Source: Spongiactinospora sp. TRM90649 (lineage in GTDB: Bacteria > Actinomycetota > Actinomycetes > Streptosporangiales > Streptosporangiaceae). From it: DNA of 64,000 bases. The position numbers and the translations under genes were made by a program. The DNA lies in the NCBI RefSeq assembly GCF_029382225.1, contig NZ_JARLTC010000026.1:62001-126000 (forward strand). The letters are read 5' to 3'. Positions 16,630 through 27,200 of the stretch are shown in pieces (positions within the stretch are counted from its first letter, which is position 1; each line of letters begins with the position of its first letter). The notes beneath the pieces were generated by a model. It was not told the origin of the DNA. It searched no databases and worked only from the letters and a program-made list of their open reading frames with translations.

Positions 16630-17696
16630 ACATCCCTCCTGAGGTTCGCGCGCACCAGCAGGTAGACCAGGAAGGGACCGCCGATCGCGGCGGTGACCAC
16701 GCCGACCGGCAGGCTGAACGGCAGCGCCGTCCGCGCCACCAGGTCAGAGCCGATCAGCAGCAGTGCGCCCACCAGGCCGGACGCCACCAACGGCGGTGTC
16801 GCGCACCGCGACAGGCGCATCGCCACCTGCGGCGCCACCAGCGCAACGAACGGCACCGGTCCCGCCGCGCCCACCGCCACACCCGCCAGCAGCACCGCGC
16901 ACAGCAGCAGGGCGGCGCGCACCGCCGAGTACCGGACCCCCAGGCCGGCCGCGATGTCGTCGCCGAAGTGCATCGGCCGCAGATGGAACGCGCAGTAGCC
17001 GACGACGGCCAGCAGCGCGGCCGTGGCCCACGGCGCCACCTGGACCTCGTCCCACGTCCGGCCGTCCAGCGAGCCGACCAGCCACGCCTGGGCCCGGGCC
17101 ACGTCCCGGATGTCCGCGCTGACCAGCAGCCAGATCGTGACCGCCTCCATGACGGCGCTCACCGAGATGCCGATGAGGATGAGCCGCAGGCCGTCGACGC
17201 CGCGCCGCCACGCCATGAAGTAGACCAGCAGGCCGGTGCCGAGGCCGCCCGCGAGCGCCGCCGCCGACAGGCCCACCGAGCCGGTGATCGCCGTGGCGAC
17301 CCCGCCCGACGCCGTCACCAGGAAGATCGCGACCGCGCTCGCGCCCCCGGTGATCCCCAGCACGTCCGGGCTGGCCAGCGGGTTGCGCGCGACGGACTGC
17401 GTGATCGCCCCGGATACCCCGAGCGCGACGCCGACGACAAGCCCGGCCAGGGCGCGCGGCATCCGCAGGTCCATGATCACGAACTCGTCCACCCGCTCGC
17501 CCCGGCCGAAGATCGTGGCGATCACCTGGGGCAGGCCGATCGGGAAGTCCCCGACGGCGATCGACAGGCAGAACACCACGAAGGCCGCCGCCGCCAGCAG
17601 CAGCGCGACGAACATCATCCAGGGCCGCCACACGAACGACGTACGGCCGAGCCGTACCCCCGGCGCGACCGGCCGCTTCACCACGATCTTGCTCAT
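16611..17696 (-). CDS. FecCD-family siderophore permease (second subunit), 361 aa
   Basis: About ten membrane segments with FecCD landmarks: RMPRALAGLVVGVALGVSGA in the first third, RNPLASPDVLGITGGAS, and FVALVAPQVAMRLSR, the loop that contacts the ATPase. It forms the channel with the permease encoded upstream and overlaps that gene by 4 nt (ATGA at 17693-17696), which fits equal production of the two subunits. Confidence 0.9.
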   Translation of the reverse strand: MSKIVVKRPVAPGVRLGRTSFVWRPWMMFVALLLAAAAFVVFCLSIAVGDFPIGLPQVIATIFGRGERVDEFVIMDLRMPRALAGLVVGVALGVSGAITQSVARNPLASPDVLGITGGASAVAIFLVTASGGVATAITGSVGLSAAALAGGLGTGLLVYFMAWRRGVDGLRLILIGISVSAVMEAVTIWLLVSADIRDVARAQAWLVGSLDGRTWDEVQVAPWATAALLAVVGYCAFHLRPMHFGDDIAAGLGVRYSAVRAALLLCAVLLAGVAVGAAGPVPFVALVAPQVAMRLSRCATPPLVASGLVGALLLIGSDLVARTALPFSLPVGVVTAAIGGPFLVYLLVRANLRRDVKASLA

Positions 17697-18760
17697 GCCT
17701 TCTTGAACTTTCCACGCCAGACCAGCACCGCGAAGAACGGCGCCCCGACGAGGGCGACGACGACGCCCGCCTGCAACTCGCCCGGCCGGGTCACCACGCG
17801 TCCCGCGATGTCACAGAACAGCAGGACAAGGGCCCCGAGCAGCCCCGCGTACGGCACCAGCCAGCGATAATCCGGCCCGGTGAGATACCGGGCCACGTGC
17901 GCCACCATGAGCCCGAGGAACGCGATCGGCCCGCACGCCGCGGTCGTCGCGCCCGCCAGCAGGGTGATGGCGACGATCCCGACGGTCCGGCTCCGCGCGA
18001 TGCTCACACCGAGCCCGCGCGCCACGTCGTCGCCCAGGTTGAGCAGGTTGATGGTGGGCAACGTGCTCAGCGCCAGGACCAGCCCGGCCGCGACGAACCC
18101 GGCCACCGGCCAGATGACGTCGAACCCGACGCCCGCCACGGTGCCCGCGTTCCAGAACCGCAGCGCGTTCATCGACGCCTGATCCGACAGCGAGACCGCG
18201 ATGGTCATCGCCGCGAGGAACACCGTCACCCCCTGACCGGTCAGCGCGAGCGTCAGCGGACTGCCCGACCCCCGGCCGAGGCTCGCCAGCCCGAACACGA
18301 TGACCCCGGCGACCGCCGCGCCCAGAAAGGCGAACCAGACGTACTGGTACGGATTGGAGAACCCGAACAGCAGGATCACCGACACCACGGCGAACGAGGC
18401 GCCGGAGTTCACCCCAAGCAGCCCCGTGTCCGCGATCGGATTTCGCGTGTAGCCCTGGATCAGTGCCCCGCTGACGCCCAGCGCGACGCCCGCGACGACG
18501 GCGAGCACGGTCCGGGGCGTCCGCACGGTCTGCACGATGAGCGCGATCTCGGTAAGCCGCTGATCCGCACCCGGGGTGGGGCCCGAGGCCGCGAACAGCC
18601 CGAACCAGACCTCACCCGGACTCAACCCCCGAGCGCCCACGGCCAGCGACACCGCCCCGGCGACCACGAGGCCCACCAGCAGCACCCCCGCCCCCACGAC
18701 CCGCCGCCGCCGGACCACCCCGCCCTCGGAAACCGGCCGCTTCCCAACCGTCGCACTCAT
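17693..18760 (-). CDS. FecCD-family siderophore permease (first subunit), 355 aa
   Basis: Polytopic permease with VRTPRTVLAVVAGVALGVSG, RNPIADTGLLGVNSGAS and FLGLMVAHVARYL, the counterparts of the motifs in its partner at 16611-17696. First gene of the permease-permease-ATPase transcript. I see no iron box in the 80 nt upstream of its ATG, unlike the substrate-binding-protein gene, so its regulation may differ. Confidence 0.88.
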   Translation of the reverse strand: MSATVGKRPVSEGGVVRRRRVVGAGVLLVGLVVAGAVSLAVGARGLSPGEVWFGLFAASGPTPGADQRLTEIALIVQTVRTPRTVLAVVAGVALGVSGALIQGYTRNPIADTGLLGVNSGASFAVVSVILLFGFSNPYQYVWFAFLGAAVAGVIVFGLASLGRGSGSPLTLALTGQGVTVFLAAMTIAVSLSDQASMNALRFWNAGTVAGVGFDVIWPVAGFVAAGLVLALSTLPTINLLNLGDDVARGLGVSIARSRTVGIVAITLLAGATTAACGPIAFLGLMVAHVARYLTGPDYRWLVPYAGLLGALVLLFCDIAGRVVTRPGELQAGVVVALVGAPFFAVLVWRGKFKKA

Positions 18761-19023
18761 GGCGACGTACCGTATCCGGTGATCCCCCAGCCCCTCACGC
18801 CCAGGTCTTCAACCATCGCCGCTCATGCCGAGCGAGAGTGACGGGGCCAGCTGAGGCGGAGGCTGGGATGGGCGGGGCGCATCATCGCGACCTGTGTAAG
18901 CGCGTCCCTTCCGCAGGCGGTATAGGCGGTGGTTATGGGGGAAGCGTTGGGTGGGCGGGGGCGTGGGGCGGTGTCATCGTGGGGTGGGTGGGCGCTTGTC
19001 TCGCGGTAGTGGAGGAGACCGGT
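18761..19023. other. Intergenic region between divergent permease and small secreted-protein genes
   Basis: About 260 bp, G-rich on the right half, without a clear gene. It should hold promoters for both divergent genes. I recognise no operator. Confidence 0.4.
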
Positions 19024-19389
19024 ATGAGGAAGAACCTCATGAGGGTGATCGCGGTCGTGGTGCTGGCGTTCGGGGTGGGGATCGGGGCGCCCGGGGGGCA
19101 GGCGTGGGGGGTCTCGTCGGAGGCGGGGCTCGGGATCTGGCTTGATCCGGCGGCGGGGAGTGTCGTGCCGGGTGGGTCGGTGGTGACGACGCTGCACACG
19201 GACACGGCTCCGACGGGGATCTTCGTCGCGGGGTTGCCGGCGGGGGTGAGCATCGGGCTCGGCTCGGGAAGGCCGACGGTGTTCAGGATCTCGATCAACA
19301 CTGCGGCCTCGACGGTGCCCGGGGTGTATTTGATCAGGTTCGGGGCGTCGGGATCGACGGCCACGTACACGCTGACCGTGATCGGCTGA
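19024..19389 (+). CDS. Small secreted protein of unknown function, 121 aa
   Basis: ATG 19024 has GGAGGAG 5-11 nt upstream. Residues 1-30 form a signal peptide (MRKNLMRVIAVVVLAFGVGI, cut near QAWG). The mature part of about 90 residues is beta-rich, alternating small and hydrophobic residues (PGGSVVTTLHTDTAPTGIFV, then VPGVYLIRFGASGSTATYTL), and looks like a single immunoglobulin-like or NEW3-type domain. It has no cysteine and no anchor. The codon use, full of GGG and GTG, is G-richer than the neighbours. Confidence 0.65.
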   Translation: MRKNLMRVIAVVVLAFGVGIGAPGGQAWGVSSEAGLGIWLDPAAGSVVPGGSVVTTLHTDTAPTGIFVAGLPAGVSIGLGSGRPTVFRISINTAASTVPGVYLIRFGASGSTATYTLTVIG

Positions 19390-19435
19390 GCTACTGGGGC
19401 GTCCCGAGGCCGGAGGACGGGGTCACCGCCTTGTT

Positions 19436-19858
19436 TCAGGTGCTCGGCAGGGGTGTGTCGCAGGTGGGGCAGACGAAGTGATCGTCTTTGACGATGCTGG
19501 ACGAGGCGCATCGCGGGCAGTGGCGGAAGGTGATCGGGTGGGTGAAGGCGCCCGGATGGGGGATGCCCGCGTGGTCGAGGGCGATGGCGACGGCCGGCCA
19601 TGATGTGACGGCGGGGCAGTAGCCGGTGGACTGGTTGCCGATCTCGCGGACCGACCACCGGCCGCCCTCGTGGGAGAAAGTGATCTCTCCGGCGCTCAGG
19701 ACGGGATCGCCTCCGGCGCACGCGACGTGTTCGCTTCGGCGCGGGGCGAGGCGGAGCACCCCGTGTAGGTCGATGACGAAGGTGAACGGCTCGTCCCGCT
19801 CATTCGCGGCCTGGCCCGTCATCCAGCGGCGAGGTCGGCCGGTGCGGTGATCGGACAT
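19436..19858 (-). CDS. Zinc-ribbon protein of unknown function, 140 aa
   Basis: The last 30 residues form a zinc ribbon: CPRCASSSIVKDDHFVCPTC. Before it lies a domain with VIDLHGVLRLAPRRSEHVAC and ITFSHEGGRWSVREIGNQST, which I do not recognise by name. It looks cytoplasmic; nucleic-acid or protein binding by the ribbon is possible but unproven. The ATG at 19858 precedes the well-coded part; the Shine-Dalgarno sequence is poor and the ATG at residue 13 is an alternative start. Confidence 0.6.
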   Translation of the reverse strand: MSDHRTGRPRRWMTGQAANERDEPFTFVIDLHGVLRLAPRRSEHVACAGGDPVLSAGEITFSHEGGRWSVREIGNQSTGYCPAVTSWPAVAIALDHAGIPHPGAFTHPITFRHCPRCASSSIVKDDHFVCPTCDTPLPST

Positions 19859-20017
19859 CCGGAATCGCCGGGCCGGGCACGATCGCGGATCTCCTCGGGC
19901 CCGACGTAGGGGGTATCGCCGGCTCACATGGGGATCATGCCGGGACATCGGGTGGATTCCCGGGCGGTGGCCCGCCTTCCACCCGATCCGCGGGTGGGAG
20001 GCGGGCGGTGGCGCAGG

Positions 20018-20671
20018 TCAGGTGTGGGTGACCGGGCAGCCGTTGGTGAGGGTGCTGAGGAAGGCGTTGGGGTCGTAGTAGTGCTCGACCTCCAGGAGTC
20101 GCAGGTCGTCGCTGACCTTGGCGACGCTCATGCCGTACATCTCGATGCGCTCGCCGGTCGGGCTGTGGCCCTTGTACTCGCCGGAGAAGGTGCCCCAGTG
20201 CCGCCACTTGAAGGCGACCACCGGCGGGGGCGAGATGACCTCCAGCACCTCCCAGAAGAAGCCCTGGGGGAAGGCGGTATGGAAGACGTGGTGCTGGGAC
20301 TCGAAGGTCTCGTCCTCGCGCCGGTAGAAGGCGCTGTCGCCAATGAGGATGTTGTAGCTGCCCTGCTCGGCGATGTCCCGGGCGGAAGCCCATTCGCCGC
20401 CGTTGACGCGGGTGCGGAAGTGTTCGGTCACCATGGAGACCCATGTTTCCGGGTCCTTCTTGTGGGAGACCTCCATCTCGAAGACCTGCACGATGCGTTC
20501 GACGATGGCCTCTAGTTGGTCGGACTCGAAGCGGTGGGTGCGTTCACCGGGCATGACCTCGTGTGACAGGTGGTAGTCCGGCGCGCTTTCGCGCCAAGCG
20601 CCCGGCTCGGCGGCGGCGATGACCGCTTCCCGGCCCTGGAGCCACAACGGGGCTTCGGTGGTGTCCGGCAT
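20018..20671 (-). CDS. SnoaL-like (NTF2-fold) protein, 217 aa
   Basis: The C-terminal half, with VVAFKWRHWGTFSGEYKGHS, PTGERIEMYGMSVAKVSDDL and an acidic/aromatic end (LEVEHYYDPNAFL), has the conserved order of the SnoaL/ester-cyclase branch of the NTF2 fold. The N-terminal 60 residues are extra. Members include polyketide cyclases and many uncharacterised proteins, and no polyketide genes are nearby, so no reaction is claimed. AAGGAAGG lies 4 nt before the ATG. It is divergent from the giant toxin gene. Confidence 0.7.
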   Translation of the reverse strand: MPDTTEAPLWLQGREAVIAAAEPGAWRESAPDYHLSHEVMPGERTHRFESDQLEAIVERIVQVFEMEVSHKKDPETWVSMVTEHFRTRVNGGEWASARDIAEQGSYNILIGDSAFYRREDETFESQHHVFHTAFPQGFFWEVLEVISPPPVVAFKWRHWGTFSGEYKGHSPTGERIEMYGMSVAKVSDDLRLLEVEHYYDPNAFLSTLTNGCPVTHT

Positions 20672-21246
20672 GATGCCTTCCTTTTCGGCGAGGATCGGCG
20701 GGGCGCACCGGTACGATCACAGGCTTCGGAAAATCATGCACCGTTCGAAACCGATAGACAAGTTCACCGTCGGCGTCCATTCGGAAAAGTACGGACGGCG
20801 ATGCGGCCACTCCGCTCCGAATTCACCGTCGCGGGGGCGGTCACCGCGGGTTCCGGTCGTGTCGCACGCTGATTCGGGATGGCCGGCGGTTGGTCACGGA
20901 CATGCGTTTGTGACACCTGCGGAGAAGTCCGAGTTCTATATGGTCGTGTTATAGGGTCCGCTCGCGCGGTTCGGCAAGGCCGATTTTCCATTATGTCCGA
21001 TGCCGGTCACCGGCCTGGCAACTTCCGGACACATCCAGGGTGATGCCGTCCGGGCGCTTTGATGAATCGGCTGGTCCGGGCGCATCCGCCGACGCGGGGC
21101 GGCGTCGATACAGGGTGAGAACGACCCCTGGACACCACGTGATGATCGATGTTATCGATTAGGCGCGAGTCTGATCACTTTATGTCTTTCTTATGCCAAG
21201 TCCGCACCTCAGTCGTGCATTTTTCCCGAGCTTGGAGTCGGTGAAC
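20672..21246. other. Regulatory region upstream of the RHS toxin
   Basis: About 570 bp with no credible gene and less GC than average. It contains ATCGAT-GTT-ATCGAT (21145-21159), both a direct and an inverted repeat, about 90 nt before the toxin start, and an AT-rich stretch near 20935-20955 (TATATGG, TTATAGG) that could be a promoter. Confidence 0.45.
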
Positions 21247-24200
21247 GTGATCAGTATCATTTCGCGCTTCTTATGCGTGTTCACCTGTTTGGCGTTGCTG
21301 GCCACCGGGGTCGCGCCGATGATGCGGCCCGCCGCCGCGCAGACGGTTTCTCCCGGCTGTGCTCCCGGTTCCCCGGCGTCCTCCGCGGCCGAGGCCGCCC
21401 GGCCCGCCTACCGTGCCACCGCCGAGGGCGGGACGGCGAAGACGATCACCTATGACGACGTCCGGCTGGAGATCGGCGCCAAGGCGCTGGGCGGCCGGAC
21501 CGAGATCGGAATAACCCCGCTGGCGAAGGGGCAGTTGCCGGTGCTGGGCGCCGGGATGGAGAACGTGACCGAGGGGCCGCGCGCCGGTTACCGGTTCACG
21601 CCGACGCCGTTCCGGTTCGAGAAGGAGATCACGATCAGCCTGCCGTACGACGCGGCGAAGCTGACCGCGGCCGGACTGACCCCGCAGGACGTGCGGACCT
21701 TCTACTTCGACGAGCGGGACGACTGCTGGCGGGCGCTGACGCGGGTCGGAGTGGACACCGAGCAGGGGCTCATCGTCTCCAGGACCGACCACTTCACCGA
21801 CATGGTGAACGCCACGGTGAGCGCGCCGGAGGGCCCTGACCAGGTCTCGTTCGACCCGACGAGGATCACTGGTATCCAGGCCGCGGACCCGTCGGCGAAC
21901 CTGAACCAGATCGCCGCGCCGACCGCCAACGAACTCGGCGAGGCGCGGCTGTCGTACCCGATCGAACTGCCGGGGGGCCGGGCGGACCTGGAGCCGTCGC
22001 TGGCCGTGGAGTACTCGTCGGCGGCGGTCAACGGCTGGATGGGCGTGGGCTGGGATCTGTCGGTGCCGTCCATCTCGATCGACACGCGCTGGGGCGTGCC
22101 CCGCTACGACGCGCGGAACGAGTCCGAGACGTACCTGTTCGGCGGGGAACAACTGACCCCGGTGGCGCACCGGGGGGCGGTGCGGCCCCGTACCGCCGAC
22201 AAGGTGTTCCGTCAGCGCGTGGAGGGCCGGTTCGCGCGCATCGTGCGCAAGGGGGACTCGCCGAAGACCTACACCTGGGAGGTGACCGAGAAGTCCGGCA
22301 CGCACCGGCGGTACGGCGGCGAAGGGGCCGTACTGGCGGATGACGCGGGCAACGTCTTCTCCTGGGCGCTCCGCGAGGTGCGCGATCCCAACGGCAACAC
22401 GATGCGGTACCAGCACACCACCGTCGAGGACACCGGGGTGCCAGGTGGATCGGTCGCCGGGCGCGCGCTCTATCCGAAGAAGATCACCTATACCGGGCGC
22501 GGCGACGCCGACGGCCCGTACTCCGTGACGTTCGTGCGGGACCGCGAGCTGGCCGAGGAGCGGCGCTCCGACGTGTCGATCGACGCGCTGGGCGGATTCA
22601 AGCGTGTGGTGGCCGACCTGCTGCGCCGCGTCGAGGTACGGCTCGGCGACAGGCCGATCCGCCGCTACGACTTCGGCTATACCCAAGGGGCGTTCCAGAA
22701 GACGCTGCTGAAGACGATCCAGCAGTACGATGCCGCCGGGAAGCTGTTCAACACTCACGAACTCGGCTATTTCGACGACATCCGCGACGCCACGGGCAAG
22801 TACACCGCGTTCCAGCGGGTGGACTGGTCCTCGCCGGACGACGACCTGTCCAACCGGGTGGTCAACGGGGTACGGCCCGGCGCGGGCGAGGCGGGCGCGC
22901 TCAACGGCAACACCTCCCGGAGCGCGGGCGGTCACCTGTACGTCGGCTGGGGGGCGTCGGCGAGCAAGTCGGGTTCCGTCGGCGTGAAGGCCGGGTTCGG
23001 CAAGGGCTCGGACGAGGGACTCCTGGCGCTGGTGGACGTGGACGGCGACACCCTGCCGGACAAGGTCTTCAAGGGTGGCGGCGGATACGTCTTCCGCAAG
23101 AACCTGTCGCGGCCCGGCGGCGAACCGCGCTTCGCCGCGCAGACCACACCGCTGCGAAACCTGCCGGGGATCTTCGCGCAGAGCTCCAGCACCCGCACCA
23201 TCGGTGTCGAGGCGTACCCGGGCGCGGCGGTGCAGCTCGATCACGTCGACACGATCAGCACCACGAACCGGTATTTCACCGACGTCAACGCCGACGGCGT
23301 CGTCGACCTGGTCAACGGTGAGAACGTGCTGTTCGGGCGGGTCGGCGCGGACGGAGTGCCGGTGTTCGGCGCGGTGTCCGACACCCCGGTGCCGATCGGG
23401 GCCAGCAAGGTGGACGCCGAGGGCCTGCTGTCGGACTACTCGGCCGACATCGAACGGCGCAAGCAGTCGTTCCCGCTGGTGGACACCCTGCGCCGGTGGA
23501 CCGCGCCGTACGACGGCACGGTCAGTGTCACCGGCGCCGTGCGGCTGGCCGAGGTCGAGGGCGAACTGCCGGCATTCGCCAGGCCCGACGGGGTCCGGGT
23601 GGCCGTGCAGCACGAGGACTCCGAACTGTGGTCGGCCCGGATCACCGATCACACCGAGCACACCCCGCAGGGGGTGGACGCCGTCCAGGTCGGCAAGGGC
23701 GATCACCTGTACTTCCGGGTCGGCTCGGTCATGGACGGGGCGGCCGACCGGGTGACCTGGAACCCGAAGATCACCTACACCGGCCTGCCGGAGACGGCCG
23801 ACGCCAACGGCCTGCCGCTGACCACCTACACCGCCGCGGACGACTTCACCCTGGCCGGGCGCGCGGCCAGGGTCACCGTGCCGAGGGACGGCACGCTGAC
23901 CCTGGGCGGCGCGCTCACCAAGAGCGCGGTCACCACCGACGACCTCACCGTCCGCGTCACCCGGGCGGGGGAGACCGTCTTCGAGAAGCGGGTGGAGGCC
24001 GCGTTCACCGGCGAGGTGCCGGTGGCGGCGACGGTGCCGGTCACCAAGGGGCAGGTGCTGGCGTGGCGGGTCCAGACGGACTCGCCGATCGACGTGACCG
24101 CGCTGACCTGGACCCCGACGGCCGCCTACGCCGAGACCTCACCCGTGCCCGGCGAGTTCGGGCAGGAGTTCAGCGCGCCGTACGACATCAGCACCTTCAC

Positions 24201-27200
24201 CGCGGCGAGCGGGGCCGCGCCACCGCGGCCGTACACCGTGTCCACCGGCGGGACCCTCACCGTCACACCGCGGCCGGTCGCCGCCGACGGCGCCACCGGC
24301 CAGGTGGTCTTCACGGTCAAGCGGCGGGGCGCGCTGCTCGCCAAGCAGGCCGTCACGCTGGGCGCGGAGCCGGTGCCGATCCAGGTCGAGGCAGCCACGG
24401 GCGACGGGCTGTTCTTCGACTTCAGCACGGCGGCGCCGGGGGTGCTCACCGGAGCGTCGGTACTGGTCGGCGAGGCCGAGGCGGCGGCGACGGTGCACAG
24501 CCCGGAGCCCGAAGGAGTGTACGGCCGGCCGTACCGTGGCTGGGCGTACGCCGGTTACAACGGCAACGGCGATCGGGCCACCCGGCCGATCCGGCAGGGC
24601 GACCTGGAGAAGGCGGACGACGTCCAGGCGCAACTGCCCCAGAGCGTCGATCCGGAGCGGGACCGGGCGGAGTTCGAGCAGGACCCGAAGGTCACTCCGC
24701 CGAACGCGGTGCTCTTCGTGCCGCAGCCGGACCGGAAGCGCTGGGCGTCGGGTGAGGACCTGTGGATCTCCGGTGGCACGGTGACCAGTTCGCGGCTGGG
24801 CGGGCAGGCGATCGGGCTGCCCGCGGCCTCCGACGTCTCCGGTCCGCGGGCGGTGCCGAGAATGTCCCGTTCGCAGCAGATCTCGGTGACCGGCGGAGTC
24901 GGCGGCGGTGTCGGGACCGTCGGCGGCAGCGTCGCGACCGGTACCTCCAGGGGGGAACTGGACTTCATCGACATGAACGCCGACGGGTTCCCCGACGTGC
25001 TGGGACCGGGCGGCATCCAGTACACCGGCCCGAGCGGCGTGCTGGGCGAGACGCGCGGCGACATGCCGGGCCGCGCCGTGCGCACGTCGAAGAACGTGTC
25101 GGGCAACGCGAACGCGGGCAGCGCGGCCCGGACGATCACCACCGGCCGCGGCGAGGCGGCGCCCGGCGGGACGAACACCGCGAACACCTCCGCGAGCGGC
25201 AACGACATGCCACCGCTGGGCATCGGCGGCAACCTGGGCTCAGGGACCTCCGACGCCGAGTCCGACCTGCTGGACATCAACGGCGACGGCCTGCCCGACC
25301 GGGTGTACGAGAACGGCCGCGCGGCGTTGAACCTGGGTTACCGGTTCGCCGCGCCCGAGCCGTGGCCGGGCGGGCCGCTGAACGACGGCAGCAGCGACAA
25401 CACCGGCGTGAACATCGGCTTCAACACCGACTTCTACGGCTTCGCCGGCGGCGCCTCGCTCAACCAGGGCGACAGCTCGACCTCGGCCACGCTGGCCGAT
25501 GTGAACGGCGACGGCCTGGCCGACCGGGTCTTCGCGGGCTCGCCGATCCGGGTGGCGATCAACACCGGCAGCGGTTTCGCCGCCCCGGTCGAGTTCGGCG
25601 GCAGCCTGTCCGGGGTGAACGCCGACGTCAACGCCAGGCTGGGCGCCGGTGTGTACTTCACCATCTCGATCCCGATCCTCTTCGGGTTCATCATCGTCAA
25701 CCCCGGCGCCGACACCTCCACCGGGGCCTCCCGCGCCGCGCAGATGCTCCGTGACATCAACGGCGACGGCTTCGCCGACCACCTGGCCTCCAGCGCGGAC
25801 GACCGGCTCACCGTGGCGGCCAACCAGACCGGCAGGACCAACCTGCTCAGGTCCGTCGAACGGCCGCTGGGTTCGGCCATCGAGCTGGATTACACCCGGG
25901 ACGGCAACACCTATGATCAGCCGGGTTCCCGGTATGTGCTGAGCTCGGTCAAGACCGATGACGGCCTGGCCGGGGACGGTGCGGACGTCCAGCACACCAC
26001 CTTCGGCTACGCGGGCGGTGTGCACGACCGGCTGGAGCGCGAGTTCACCGGGTACGCCACGGTGAAGGCGCAGGTCCGATACCGGAACGGCGGCGTCTAC
26101 CGGACGATCACCTCCGAGTACGACACCGGCGGCCACTATACGCGCGGCCTGGTCACGCGTGTCCTCACGGCCGACGGGCAGGACCGGCCCTTCACCGAGA
26201 CGCTGCACACGTACGAACTGCGCGATGTCGCCACCGGCGAGGCCGGCGACGGCGACAGCACCACCGCGGCGATCTTCCCGATGCCCGTCCGCAAGGACCA
26301 GCGCTGGTACGAGGGCCAGAACCAGCCGGGCAAGCAGACCCGCACCGAGATGGTCTACGACGGTCTCGGCAACGTCACCAAGACCACCGACCAGGGCGAG
26401 AGCGGCGTCGCCGACGACGTGGTCGCCACCACCGGCTACGCCGACTGCGCCGACGCCTACATCGTCGGCGTGGCCAACAGGTCCGAGGTACGCGGCGGCG
26501 GCAGGGTGATGCGGCGGAGCGAGGCCACCGTGGACTGCGCCACCGGCAACGTGACCCAGCATCGGGCCAGGCTCGACGACGCCGGGCCGGTCGCGGTGAC
26601 AGACGCGACCTACCATCCCGGCGGGACCCTGGCCACGCTGACCGGTCCCGTCAACCACCGCGGACAGCGCTACCAGGCGACCTACGGCTACGACGAGGTG
26701 ACCGGCACCTACGTCACCTCGACCAAGGACAGCTACGGCTACGAGTCCTCGGCCACGTACGACCTCAGGTTCGGCGAGGCCGAGACGTCCGTCGACATCA
26801 ACGGCCAGCGGCTGGTCTACGCCTACGACGACGCCGGGCGGGTCGCGACCGTGACCGGCCCGCACGACCACGGGGCCGGCAGGCCGACCATCGCCTTCGA
26901 CTATCACCCCGAGGCGGCGGTCCCGTACGCCACCACCCGCCACCTGGACCGGGCGGCGGACGGATCGGTCAAGGCGGACACCATCGACACCGTCACCTTC
27001 ACCGACGGCCTGGCCAGGGTCGTGCAGACCAAGAAGGACGCCAGGATCGGCGGCGTCGACGGGATGACGGTCTCCGGCCGGATGGTGTTCGACGAGTTCG
27101 GCCGCACGTCCGAGCAGTACTACCCGCTCGGCGAGCCGAAGGGCGCGGGCAACGTCGCGTTCAACCCGGCCTTCGACACGGTGCGCCCGACCACGAACGG

